Shown: one piece after another, positions 34,858 through 42,405 of the stretch | Layout: every line of letters begins with the position of its first letter | Position numbering within the stretch: the stretch's first letter is position 1 | From: Halapricum desulfuricans | Lineage (GTDB): Archaea; Halobacteriota; Halobacteria; Halobacteriales; Haloarculaceae | DNA length: 64,000 nt | Assembly (NCBI RefSeq): GCF_017094465.1 | Contig: NZ_CP064791.1 | Span: forward strand, 1,364,001-1,428,000 | Direction: 5' to 3' | Translations under genes and position numbers: made by a program | Notes under the pieces: model-generated | Seen by the model: only the letters and a program-made list of their open reading frames with translations | Databases searched by the model: none | What the model was told of the DNA's origin: nothing

Positions 34858-36099
34858 ATGGAATACAGCCACCGCTACCGAGCATACCCGACAGACGAGG
34901 TAGCGGAGCGACTGGAATACCAACTTGATGTCCATCGCCAACTCTATAACCATATCCGATGGGACTACACGAACAGTCCCGAAGACGAGAAGCCGAGCGA
35001 GTACGACCAGAACAACAAACTTCCAGAGTGGAAACGTAAGTGGCCGATATTCAGTAAACTGCACTCCAAGGCCGCCCAAGCTACTGTCGCTCGTTTCCAC
35101 TGGAACCTCTCGAACCTTTCCAAAAAGAAAGAGAAGGGGTACAAAGTCGGTCGTCTCAAACGGCAGACACCGCGTGATTACCGGAGTGTGACATACAACC
35201 AGAGTGGTTTCGACCTCGATGAAAAGAGGGGCTGCGACAGGTTCGCCTATGTCCGCTTCAGCAAAATTGGGTGGGTCAAAATCCGCTACTCACGCGCGAT
35301 TCCTGATCGCGCCACAATGAAGGAGGTTACGTTCAAGAAAGAACGAACCGGCGAGTGGTTCGTCTCTTTCGGTCTCGAAACCGATGATGCCGATCTACCC
35401 GAGAAACCCGACGTGGACTCACTTGATACGAGCAACAGCGTTGGTATTGACCTTAGCATCCTCAACTACATCCACACCAGCGACGGCAAGACTGTCGATT
35501 GGCTCGACCTCGAAGACGAGTACGAGCGTCTCCGGCGCGAACAGCGCAAACTCACTCGGAAAGAATACGGAAGTCGGAACTACGAGAAGCAACGTCGGAA
35601 GGTCGCCACGGTGAAGCGCTATATCCGCCGAAAGGTGCTGGATTACCAGCACAAGCTGACGACGTGGCTCGTCCGCGAGTACGATGCCGTGTTCGTAGAA
35701 GACCTCAACGTCGCCGGAATGCTTCAAGCAGATGAGAACGCTCGGAACAAGCATGATGCGGCGTGGCGACAGTTCATCACTCTCCTCGAATATAAGGGTA
35801 ATCTGTACGGCACGCACGTCGTGCAGGTCGAAGCCCGAGGAACGACGAAAGAGTGTGCCAAATGTGGTGTAGAGACAGAGAAACCGTTGTGGGTCAGAAA
35901 ACACTCTTGCCCATCATGTGGATTCGAGACAGATAGAGACGCGAACGCCTCGATTAACGTCCTCAAGAGAGGATTTGCTGAACTAGGGATGGGATGGCCC
36001 GAAGACACGCCTGTGGAGACTGTGACCGCTACGGACACGACTGATTTTCGGACAGTGTCTGCAAGTCACGTCGTGGAAACAGGAAGCCTGCCCTCGTGA
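34858..36099 (+). CDS. tnpB: TnpB, RNA-guided nuclease of an IS200/IS605-type element
   Basis: A full-length 413-residue TnpB. All three RuvC acids are present: Asp in NSVGIDLSILN, Glu in AVFVEDLNVAGML and Asp in DRDANASINVLKRG. The zinc finger is intact (CAKCGVETEK...CPSCGFETD). TnpB proteins cut DNA guided by an RNA made from the right end of their element and help the element persist. No tnpA transposase gene accompanies it, so it would need one in trans. Codon use is less GC-rich than its neighbours, consistent with recent arrival. Start ATG 34858 gives the usual MEYSHRYRAYPTDE. Confidence 0.93.
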   Translation: MEYSHRYRAYPTDEVAERLEYQLDVHRQLYNHIRWDYTNSPEDEKPSEYDQNNKLPEWKRKWPIFSKLHSKAAQATVARFHWNLSNLSKKKEKGYKVGRLKRQTPRDYRSVTYNQSGFDLDEKRGCDRFAYVRFSKIGWVKIRYSRAIPDRATMKEVTFKKERTGEWFVSFGLETDDADLPEKPDVDSLDTSNSVGIDLSILNYIHTSDGKTVDWLDLEDEYERLRREQRKLTRKEYGSRNYEKQRRKVATVKRYIRRKVLDYQHKLTTWLVREYDAVFVEDLNVAGMLQADENARNKHDAAWRQFITLLEYKGNLYGTHVVQVEARGTTKECAKCGVETEKPLWVRKHSCPSCGFETDRDANASINVLKRGFAELGMGWPEDTPVETVTATDTTDFRTVSASHVVETGSLPS

Positions 36100-36111
36100 G
36101 AGCAGGATGCC
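36082..36111 (+). ncRNA. Right-end hairpin, probable omega-RNA scaffold of the TnpB element
   Basis: The end of tnpB and the bases just after it form a hairpin (GGAAGCCTGCCCTC, loop GTGA, GAGCAGGATGCC). Related elements have such a hairpin at the right end, where the guide-RNA scaffold is encoded. The exact element end and the guide start (shortly after 36111) were not determined. Confidence 0.5.
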
Positions 36112-36167
36112 CTGTGCCACCGTGCGCGGGGTAACATTCAAACGGCGCGGGGCCCTGCTTTCAGCCA

Positions 36168-36434
36168 ATGACAGAATCCGACGGAGAGGCGATCACGGAT
36201 CTACCGCCGAGCGCGAAGCTCGTATTCAAGGTTCTGGAGTACAAGGGACCACTGACACAGAAGGGGATCGTCGAGGAATCGATGCTTTCGGCCCGGACGG
36301 TACGTTACGCGCTCGAACGCCTCGAGGAAGTCGGCGTCGTCGAAGAGGACGTCTACTTTGCGGACGCCAGACAGAACCTCTACGAGCTGACGATCGAAGA
36401 CGCCGACAAGTCCGAACAGGCCCTTTCGGACTGA
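36168..36434 (+). CDS. Winged-helix DNA-binding protein
   Basis: An 88-residue protein with one winged helix-turn-helix (SAKLVFKVLEYKGPLTQKGIVEESMLSARTVRYALERLEEVGVVEE across residues 15-60) and a short tail. The pattern TVRYALERLEEVGVV is a MarR/TrmB-type recognition helix and wing start. It is conserved-looking and acidic and may be a general regulator. It begins 57 bases after the TnpB hairpin and appears to be a native gene flanking the insertion. Confidence 0.75.
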   Translation: MTESDGEAITDLPPSAKLVFKVLEYKGPLTQKGIVEESMLSARTVRYALERLEEVGVVEEDVYFADARQNLYELTIEDADKSEQALSD

Positions 36435-36485
36435 CACTTCGCCGGATTGTCGATATCTCCGGGCTGTCGACGCTGTGGGTGGCTC

Positions 36486-36565
36486 ATACTGGTGGCGATA
36501 CGTTCGTCCAGATATTCGGCACGACGGCGTGTCGAATCATTTCGAAACGGTATCACCACCAGTAT
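36486..36565. repeat. Palindromic element copy D
   Basis: An 80-base element with near-perfect terminal inverted repeats, ATACTGGTGGCGATACG against CGGTATCACCACCAGTAT. The interior shares TACGTTCG, AGATATTC and CGAATCATTTCGA with copy A. It lies alone between two genes and is not inserted in a coding frame. Confidence 0.65.
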
Positions 36566-36623
36566 TAGACGGCAGCTCCGATGAGTGTGTTTTTACGTGC
36601 GGGCGGCCCACTCACTGCCAACA

Positions 36624-36956
36624 ATGCCCTTCGTCACGAAGCTCACGTTCGAGAGCGGGGACCGGCACTTGCTCGAGGACGTCGTCGACGAGATCAAGAC
36701 CGACGCCGCACGCAAGGGCGTCGAACACAAGGGGCCCCATCCACAGCCGCCGGACGACCTGCGGGTCCCGCAGTCGAAGACGCTGCTCGATTCCGGCGGT
36801 GACTTCGACGCCTGGAACTACACCGTCTACACCAGGACCATCGAGATCGTCGGGCACGACGAGTTCGCGCGGTCGGTCGCCGGCCGCGATCTCCCCCCGG
36901 CGATCTCGGTCGAGGTCGAGGTCCAGCAACAGCGCGGCCAGGGCCACGGCGACTGA
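36624..36956 (+). CDS. uS10/mL48-like protein
   Basis: A 110-residue protein with the S10 fold pattern: TKLTFESGDRHLLEDVVDEIKTDAARKGVEHKGPHPQPP (key HKGPHPQPP near residues 35-43), then DAWNYTVYTRTIEIVGHDEFARSVAG. It is a paralogue of ribosomal protein S10, not the canonical one encoded with EF-1A. Its cellular role is unknown. It starts at ATG 36624 just after the palindromic element. Confidence 0.75.
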   Translation: MPFVTKLTFESGDRHLLEDVVDEIKTDAARKGVEHKGPHPQPPDDLRVPQSKTLLDSGGDFDAWNYTVYTRTIEIVGHDEFARSVAGRDLPPAISVEVEVQQQRGQGHGD

Positions 36957-37083
36957 TGCCGTCCGGCGAGTCGCTTCGGGACTTGCTACCAGTCCGCAAC
37001 TGTGTCGAGACGCGGTGACACAGCCACCCTCGAAATGTTCTGGTTCTCCGTGGTATAAGTTCGGCAAGCCCCTACTGGTGAGC

Positions 37084-38235
37084 ATGGTCGAAACGATCAC
37101 CGCGAGTCAGTTACGCGATCGAATCGACGTCGGCGACTCGTTCGCACTGCTTGATACGCGTCCCAAAGAGAGCTTCGAGGCCTGGCACATCGAGGGCGCG
37201 ATCCAGTACACGTACAAGCCGGATTTCGAGTTCGACGCCGAACAGTTCCGCGAGGCGACCGGGCTGTCGACCGACGACGAGATCGTCACGATCTGTGCGA
37301 AGGGGATCTCCTCTCACGACCTTGCGACCCACCTCGAAGACAGCGGCTTCGAGGACGTCACCGTCGTCGACGACGGCATGGAGGGATGGAGCGAGGTCTA
37401 CGACACCGTCGACATTCCGCTGCGGGACGGTCTCGACGTCGTCCAGTTCCAGCGCCGGGCAAAGGGATGTCTCAGCTATCTGATCGGGGATCCGGAGTCG
37501 GACGTCGCGGCCGTCGTCGACCCGACGCGCCACGTCGAGCGGTTCGCCTCGGCCGCCTCCAGTCGGGGGTACTCGATCGAGCACGTGCTCGACACGCACG
37601 TCCACGCCGATCACGTCTCCGGTGGCCGACAGCTGGCCGAGTACGTCGGCGCGACCTATCACCTCGGGGCGGACGCGGTCGATCGCGGCGTCACCTACGA
37701 GTACGAACCGCTGGAGCGCAACGAGGTCGTCACGGTCGGCGAGCACGATCTCAAGGCCGTCCCGACGCCCGGCCACACCTCCGAGATCGTGAGCTACCTG
37801 CTCGACGACGCGGCCGTCCTGACGGGCGATACCCTGTTCGTGGACTCGGTCGGCCGGACCGAACTCCAGTTCGGCGACGGCGACGCCGATACCGGCGCAC
37901 AGCAGCTGTACGAGTCGCTACACCGGACGCTGCTCGCGGAACCCGACTCGGTCACGATACTGCCCGGGCACTTCGCCGTCGACGCCGACGGGGCGACCGA
38001 CGTGACGCCCGGCGAGCCCGTCGCGACGACGATCGGCGCCGTTCGGACCGGGCTGGCGCTGCTGTCCGCGGACCGCGAGACGTTCGTGGACCGGCTCACC
38101 CGTTCGCTGCCGGAGAAGCCGCCCAACTACGAAGAGATCATCGCCGTCAACGCCGGCCGCGACGAACTCGAAGACGAGGCGGCGGCGACGGAGCTGGAGC
38201 TCGGCCCGAACAACTGCGCGGCGAGCGGGGACTGA
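37084..38235 (+). CDS. Rhodanese and metallo-beta-lactamase fusion (persulfide dioxygenase-like)
   Basis: This 383-residue protein has an N-terminal rhodanese domain (residues 1-115) with the active-site Cys in VTICAKGISSHDLA, followed by an ETHE1/glyoxalase II-like metallo-beta-lactamase domain (THVHADHVSGG, PTPGHTSEIVSYLL, TGDTLFVDSVGRTEL, ILPGHF). Such fusions handle sulfane sulfur: the MBL domain oxidises glutathione-type persulfide and the rhodanese transfers the sulfur. Haloarchaea lack glutathione, so another thiol must serve. The rhodanese comes first, while many bacterial fusions have it last. The M20 peptidase gene starts seven bases after its stop. Confidence 0.85.
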   Translation: MVETITASQLRDRIDVGDSFALLDTRPKESFEAWHIEGAIQYTYKPDFEFDAEQFREATGLSTDDEIVTICAKGISSHDLATHLEDSGFEDVTVVDDGMEGWSEVYDTVDIPLRDGLDVVQFQRRAKGCLSYLIGDPESDVAAVVDPTRHVERFASAASSRGYSIEHVLDTHVHADHVSGGRQLAEYVGATYHLGADAVDRGVTYEYEPLERNEVVTVGEHDLKAVPTPGHTSEIVSYLLDDAAVLTGDTLFVDSVGRTELQFGDGDADTGAQQLYESLHRTLLAEPDSVTILPGHFAVDADGATDVTPGEPVATTIGAVRTGLALLSADRETFVDRLTRSLPEKPPNYEEIIAVNAGRDELEDEAAATELELGPNNCAASGD

Positions 38236-38242
38236 CCGCGGT

Positions 38243-39319
38243 ATGAGCACGGCCGTGACGGCACTCGCCCGGCGGCTGGTCGCGACGCCGAGCCACGACG
38301 ACCCGGACGCGGCCGGAGCGCTGCTCGAATCCTGGCTGCGCGAGCACACGGACGCGACCGTCGAACGCGACGAACACGGGAACGTCATCGCCCGCCGGGG
38401 CGACGGGGACCGATCGCTCGCGCTCGTCGGCCACCACGACGTCGTTCCGCCGGCCCCCGAACAGCGAGACGATGGGTACCTCGTCGAGGAGCGCGACGGG
38501 CGGCTGTTCGGCCGCGGCAGCGCCGACATGAAGGGATCGCTGGCGGCGATGGCCTGTGCGTTCCGGGACAGCGATCCGGCGGGTGAACTCGTCTTCGCGT
38601 CGTTCGTCGGCGAGGAGCGGGGCGGTATCGGGTGTCGGGCGGCGATCGAGGACGGCTTCGCCCCCGACTACGCCGTCGTCGGCGAAGGGTCGACGGGCTA
38701 CTCCGCCCCGGGCGTCACGGACGTCGCGATCGCCCACAGGGGACGCCGCGCGAGCACGATCACGGCGCGAGGGACGGCGGCCCACGCGAGTGAAGTCGGT
38801 GCCGGCGAGAACGCGATCTACCGCGCGACTGACGCCGTCGACGTGATTCGGGACCTGCCCGCTCCCGAGACGACCGTCCACGGGCGGAACGTACAGGGAA
38901 GCCTCGCAGTCACGGAAATCGACGGCGGGGACGCCTGGAACGTGATCCCGGACCGGTGTACCGTGACCGTGGACGAGCGGACCGTCCCCGGCGAACGGGC
39001 CGGACTCGACGCTGTCGAGTCGATCGAGGGCGTCACCTGGTCGGTCGAACAGGATCTCCCACCGATGGCCTGCGAGGACGAACGCTTCGCCGCTGTGGCT
39101 CTGGAGATCGCACGGAACGTCCAGGACGGCGACCCCGAGCACGTGGTCAAGCCACACGCGACCGACGCGGGCTGGCTCGCCGCCGAAGCGGACACGCGGA
39201 CGCTCGTCGTCGGGGCGGCCGAGCCCGGCGAGGCCCACACGGCAGCCGAAAGCGTCTCGATCCCCGTCCTGGAGCGGTGCCGGCGACTGTATCGAGTCCT
39301 CGCCGAGCGGTGTCCGTGA
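38243..39319 (+). CDS. M20 family metallopeptidase (deacylase-like)
   Basis: The 358-residue zinc enzyme has the M20 metal residues: His-x-Asp in VGHHDVVPP, Asp in FGRGSADMKGS, the Glu pair in FVGEERGGIG and VVGEGSTG, and a late His in EAHTAAESV. A dimerisation domain sits in the middle. Relatives include succinyl-diaminopimelate desuccinylase, LysK and acetylornithine deacetylase. Without biosynthetic neighbours the substrate is undecided. It probably shares a transcript with the rhodanese/MBL gene. Confidence 0.83.
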   Translation: MSTAVTALARRLVATPSHDDPDAAGALLESWLREHTDATVERDEHGNVIARRGDGDRSLALVGHHDVVPPAPEQRDDGYLVEERDGRLFGRGSADMKGSLAAMACAFRDSDPAGELVFASFVGEERGGIGCRAAIEDGFAPDYAVVGEGSTGYSAPGVTDVAIAHRGRRASTITARGTAAHASEVGAGENAIYRATDAVDVIRDLPAPETTVHGRNVQGSLAVTEIDGGDAWNVIPDRCTVTVDERTVPGERAGLDAVESIEGVTWSVEQDLPPMACEDERFAAVALEIARNVQDGDPEHVVKPHATDAGWLAAEADTRTLVVGAAEPGEAHTAAESVSIPVLERCRRLYRVLAERCP

Positions 39320-39385
39320 CTGGAACATCCGGGTGTGGAATGCCGTGACCACGGGTACTTTATCGCCGCGGCCGTATGCCCGGTC

Positions 39386-40885
39386 ATGTCAGCGGAGACA
39401 CCACAGGCGTACGACGACCTGCTCGACGCGTACCGTCGGGTGAGCAATCTCGGTTCCGCCGTCGGAGTCCTCTCCTGGGACCAGCAAGTGACGATGCCCG
39501 AGGGCGGCGGGCCGGCCCGGAGCCAGCAGCTCTCGACGCTGTCCGGGCTCAAGCACGAACTGCTGACCGACGACGAGGTCGCCGACGCGCTCGACGCCGC
39601 CGGCGAGGCCGAATTGAGCGACGAACAGCGGGCCGTCGTCCGCGAGATCCGCCGCGAACACGAGCGGGCCGCGGCGGTCCCACAGGAACTCATCGAACAG
39701 ATCAGTGCCACGTCCTCCGAGGCGCTCGAGGTCTGGGAGTCGGCGAAAGCCGACGCGGACTTCTCGCAGTTCGCACCCGTGCTCGACGAGCTGGTCGAGT
39801 TGCGCCGCGAGTACGCCGCGCACATCGATCCGGACCGGGACCCCTATGCCGTCCTCTTCGAGGAATACGAGCCGTACCTCGGCCTGGAGACGGCCGAAAC
39901 GGTCCTCGAACGACTCCGCGACGAACTCGTCCCGCTAATCGAGGCCGTCGGCGACAGCGACGTTACCCTCCCGGAGCCGTTCGCGGACGGAACCTATTCC
40001 GAGCAGCGCCAGGAAGACCTCTCCCGGGAGATCCTCACCGACCTGGGATACGACTGGGACCGCGGTCGACTGGACGTGTCCAGCCATCCGTTCACGTCGG
40101 GCAACCAGTTCGACTGCCGGGTCACGACGCGATTTCTCTCGGAGGATCCGCTGAGCGCGCTCACGGCGACGATCCACGAGTTCGGCCACGCCTTTTATAA
40201 TCTCGGTCTCCCCCAGGAGGAGTACGGGACGCCGCTCGGTGCCTCCCGGGACCTCAGCGTCCACGAGTCCCAGTCGCGGCTCTGGGAAAATCACGTCGGC
40301 CGGAGTCGCCCGTTCTGGGAGTCGATCGCGGACGACGTTCGATCCGCCTTCGAGGGCGTCGACGCCGATGCCGACACGCTGTATCGGGCGGCCAATCGCG
40401 TCTACGACGACAATCTCATTCGCGTCGACGCGGACGAGCTCACCTATCACATGCACATCATCGTCCGCTTCGAGATCGAGCGCGACCTGATCAACGGCGA
40501 TCTGGCCGTCGAGGACGTGCCGGCGGTCTGGAACGACAAGTACGAGCAGTACCTGGGCGTTCGCCCGGAAAACGACGCCGAGGGCGTCCTGCAGGACATC
40601 CACTGGAGTCACGGCAACTTCGGGTACTTCCCGACGTACACGCTGGGCAGCGTCATGGCCGCCCAGCTGTACGCGGCGGCCGAGGACGATCTCGGCGACC
40701 TTGACGGGGCGATCCGCGACGGCGAGTTCGAGGACTTGCAGACGTGGCTCCGCGAGAACGTCCACCGCCACGGCGCGCGCTACAGGACCGACGAACTCGT
40801 CGAGCGAGCGACCGGCGAGCCCTACACCGCCGAGTACTTCCTCGAGTACGCGACCGAGAAGTACGGCGATCTCTACGACCTCTAG
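39386..40885 (+). CDS. M32 carboxypeptidase (Taq type)
   Basis: The 499-residue protein is a zinc carboxypeptidase with HEFGHAFYN as the metal site and the M32 blocks LGSAVGVLSWDQQVTMPEGG, VHESQSRLWENHVGRSRPFWE and YHMHIIVRFEIERDLINGDL. It removes C-terminal residues from peptides in the cytoplasm. Start ATG 39386 gives MSAETPQAYDDLLDAYR as in related proteins; the earlier frame overlaps the preceding spacer. Length is normal. Confidence 0.93.
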   Translation: MSAETPQAYDDLLDAYRRVSNLGSAVGVLSWDQQVTMPEGGGPARSQQLSTLSGLKHELLTDDEVADALDAAGEAELSDEQRAVVREIRREHERAAAVPQELIEQISATSSEALEVWESAKADADFSQFAPVLDELVELRREYAAHIDPDRDPYAVLFEEYEPYLGLETAETVLERLRDELVPLIEAVGDSDVTLPEPFADGTYSEQRQEDLSREILTDLGYDWDRGRLDVSSHPFTSGNQFDCRVTTRFLSEDPLSALTATIHEFGHAFYNLGLPQEEYGTPLGASRDLSVHESQSRLWENHVGRSRPFWESIADDVRSAFEGVDADADTLYRAANRVYDDNLIRVDADELTYHMHIIVRFEIERDLINGDLAVEDVPAVWNDKYEQYLGVRPENDAEGVLQDIHWSHGNFGYFPTYTLGSVMAAQLYAAAEDDLGDLDGAIRDGEFEDLQTWLRENVHRHGARYRTDELVERATGEPYTAEYFLEYATEKYGDLYDL

Positions 40886-40969
40886 ATCCAGTCGGAGTCG
40901 GATGTCGGTGGCGAAGGACGGGCCGCGTTCCAGGCAACGCTTTTCCGTGTCGGCGTTCCCCTGTCGGAT

Positions 40970-41377
40970 ATGTCCCTCCAGCGTAGCGATCTGATCGCGA
41001 GCGGATTGCTCGTCGCCGCCGCGCTCGTTGGCGTCGTCTTCTGGGAGTCGCTGCCCGCGGAGATGGCGATCCACTTCGACGCGGGCGGAACGCCGAACTC
41101 GTACGTGTCGAAACCGGTCGGTGTGATGCTGGCGCCCGCGATCGGGCTCGCTTCGATCGCGTTCACGCGCGTCGCGATCCGGGTCGATCCCGCAAGCGAT
41201 CCGGTCATCGAGAACGCGGCGATCTACTTCCTCGGCGGCGTCGTGAGCTACGTCCATCTGCTCGTGATCGCGTACAACCTGGACTATCAGTTCTCGATGA
41301 CGGCCGCGATCGGTCCGGTACTGGTCGCCGCGGCCGCCCTCGCCGCGTGGGCGATATATCGGGACCGGATCGCCTGA
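40970..41377 (+). CDS. DUF1648-type membrane protein
   Basis: A 135-residue protein with four predicted helices and the N-terminal DUF1648 pattern LPAEMAIHFDAGGTPNSYVSK. This domain is found in SdpI-like immunity proteins and in many unknown membrane proteins; only the N-terminal unit is present here. Function is not known. It converges with the DUF368 gene, with 45 bases between. Confidence 0.75.
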   Translation: MSLQRSDLIASGLLVAAALVGVVFWESLPAEMAIHFDAGGTPNSYVSKPVGVMLAPAIGLASIAFTRVAIRVDPASDPVIENAAIYFLGGVVSYVHLLVIAYNLDYQFSMTAAIGPVLVAAAALAAWAIYRDRIA

Positions 41378-41422
41378 TCGACTTCAGCAGAGGGGTCCAG
41401 CGATGGAACGGCCGTCGCCCGA

Positions 41423-42403
41423 TCAATACGACAGGTCGTCGGTGTAGCGGTCGAGCACGAGGACCGCACCGCCACCGACGACAGTTGCGAGGAGGAGCGG
41501 CGCGATGGATTCCGGGGATAGCGTCGCAGTCGCATCGCGCATCTCGATGACCGGCAATCGCAGCGCGCCGACCATGAGACTGACCAGAAAGGACAGGGTC
41601 GCCGCCCGGTAGTGATCGAGCGCCCAGCGGATGGCGTGTGCGACCGTGAACAGTCCCACGACGGCGCCAGCGACGAACGTCACGACGGTCGTCGCGGGAT
41701 CGAGCAGCGACCCGACCGCTCGGTCGCCGACGGCCGCGGCGATGATCCCGTCGACGAATGCGGTGAGCGTGCCGGTCAGGTACTCGTACTGGCCGAGCAA
41801 GACGAGGAAAAACGCGCCGGAGACGCCCGGCAGGATCATCGCGACGATCGCGATCGAGCCGGCGACGAAGACGACCGGCAGCGCGTGGATCCCGTCGGCT
41901 CCAGCGGTGACACCCGACACGAGAAACGCAAGCACGAAGCCGGTGGCCGCGGCCGCGATCCGTCCCGGCGTCGCCAGCGAGAGCTGTTCGTACAGGACGA
42001 TCGCCGAGGCGGCGATCAGCCCGAAGAAGAACGCGAACGTCGCCCCGGGAGCCTCCTGGAGCGCCAGGTAGACGAACCGGGAGACGGCGACGACCGCCGT
42101 GACGACACCGGTCCCGAGCACGACGAGGAACGGCACGTCCATCTCGATAAGTCGATCGGCCAGTCGCTGGCGACCGCGACCGCTCGTGATCCCCAGCAGC
42201 AGTGTCGCCGCGGCCGGATCGACGCTCGTGATCGCGGTGATGAGACGCTCGTAGATCCCGGTGATGAACGCGATCGTCCCGCCCGAGACGCCGGGGATCG
42301 AATCCGCGGTGCCCATCGCGATGCCTTTCAGATAGATGGACAGCCAGCTCGTGAGGGTGTCACCCAGCGCCGTCCCGGTCGCCTGCTGGGTGTCTCCGGC
42401 CAT
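41423..42403 (-). CDS. DUF368 polyprenyl-phosphate transporter (PopT-like)
   Basis: The 326-residue protein has about nine membrane helices and two copies of the family signature: GTADSIPGVSGGTIAFITGIYERL and AIVAMILPGVSGAFFLVLLGQYEYL. DUF368 proteins have been proposed to move undecaprenyl phosphate back across the bacterial membrane. The archaeal equivalent would be dolichyl phosphate. It follows aglB with a two-base gap, so the two are almost certainly one operon. That link supports recycling of the lipid carrier released by AglB on the outer face. Confidence 0.87.
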   Translation of the reverse strand: MAGDTQQATGTALGDTLTSWLSIYLKGIAMGTADSIPGVSGGTIAFITGIYERLITAITSVDPAAATLLLGITSGRGRQRLADRLIEMDVPFLVVLGTGVVTAVVAVSRFVYLALQEAPGATFAFFFGLIAASAIVLYEQLSLATPGRIAAAATGFVLAFLVSGVTAGADGIHALPVVFVAGSIAIVAMILPGVSGAFFLVLLGQYEYLTGTLTAFVDGIIAAAVGDRAVGSLLDPATTVVTFVAGAVVGLFTVAHAIRWALDHYRAATLSFLVSLMVGALRLPVIEMRDATATLSPESIAPLLLATVVGGGAVLVLDRYTDDLSY

Positions 42404-42405
42404 GG

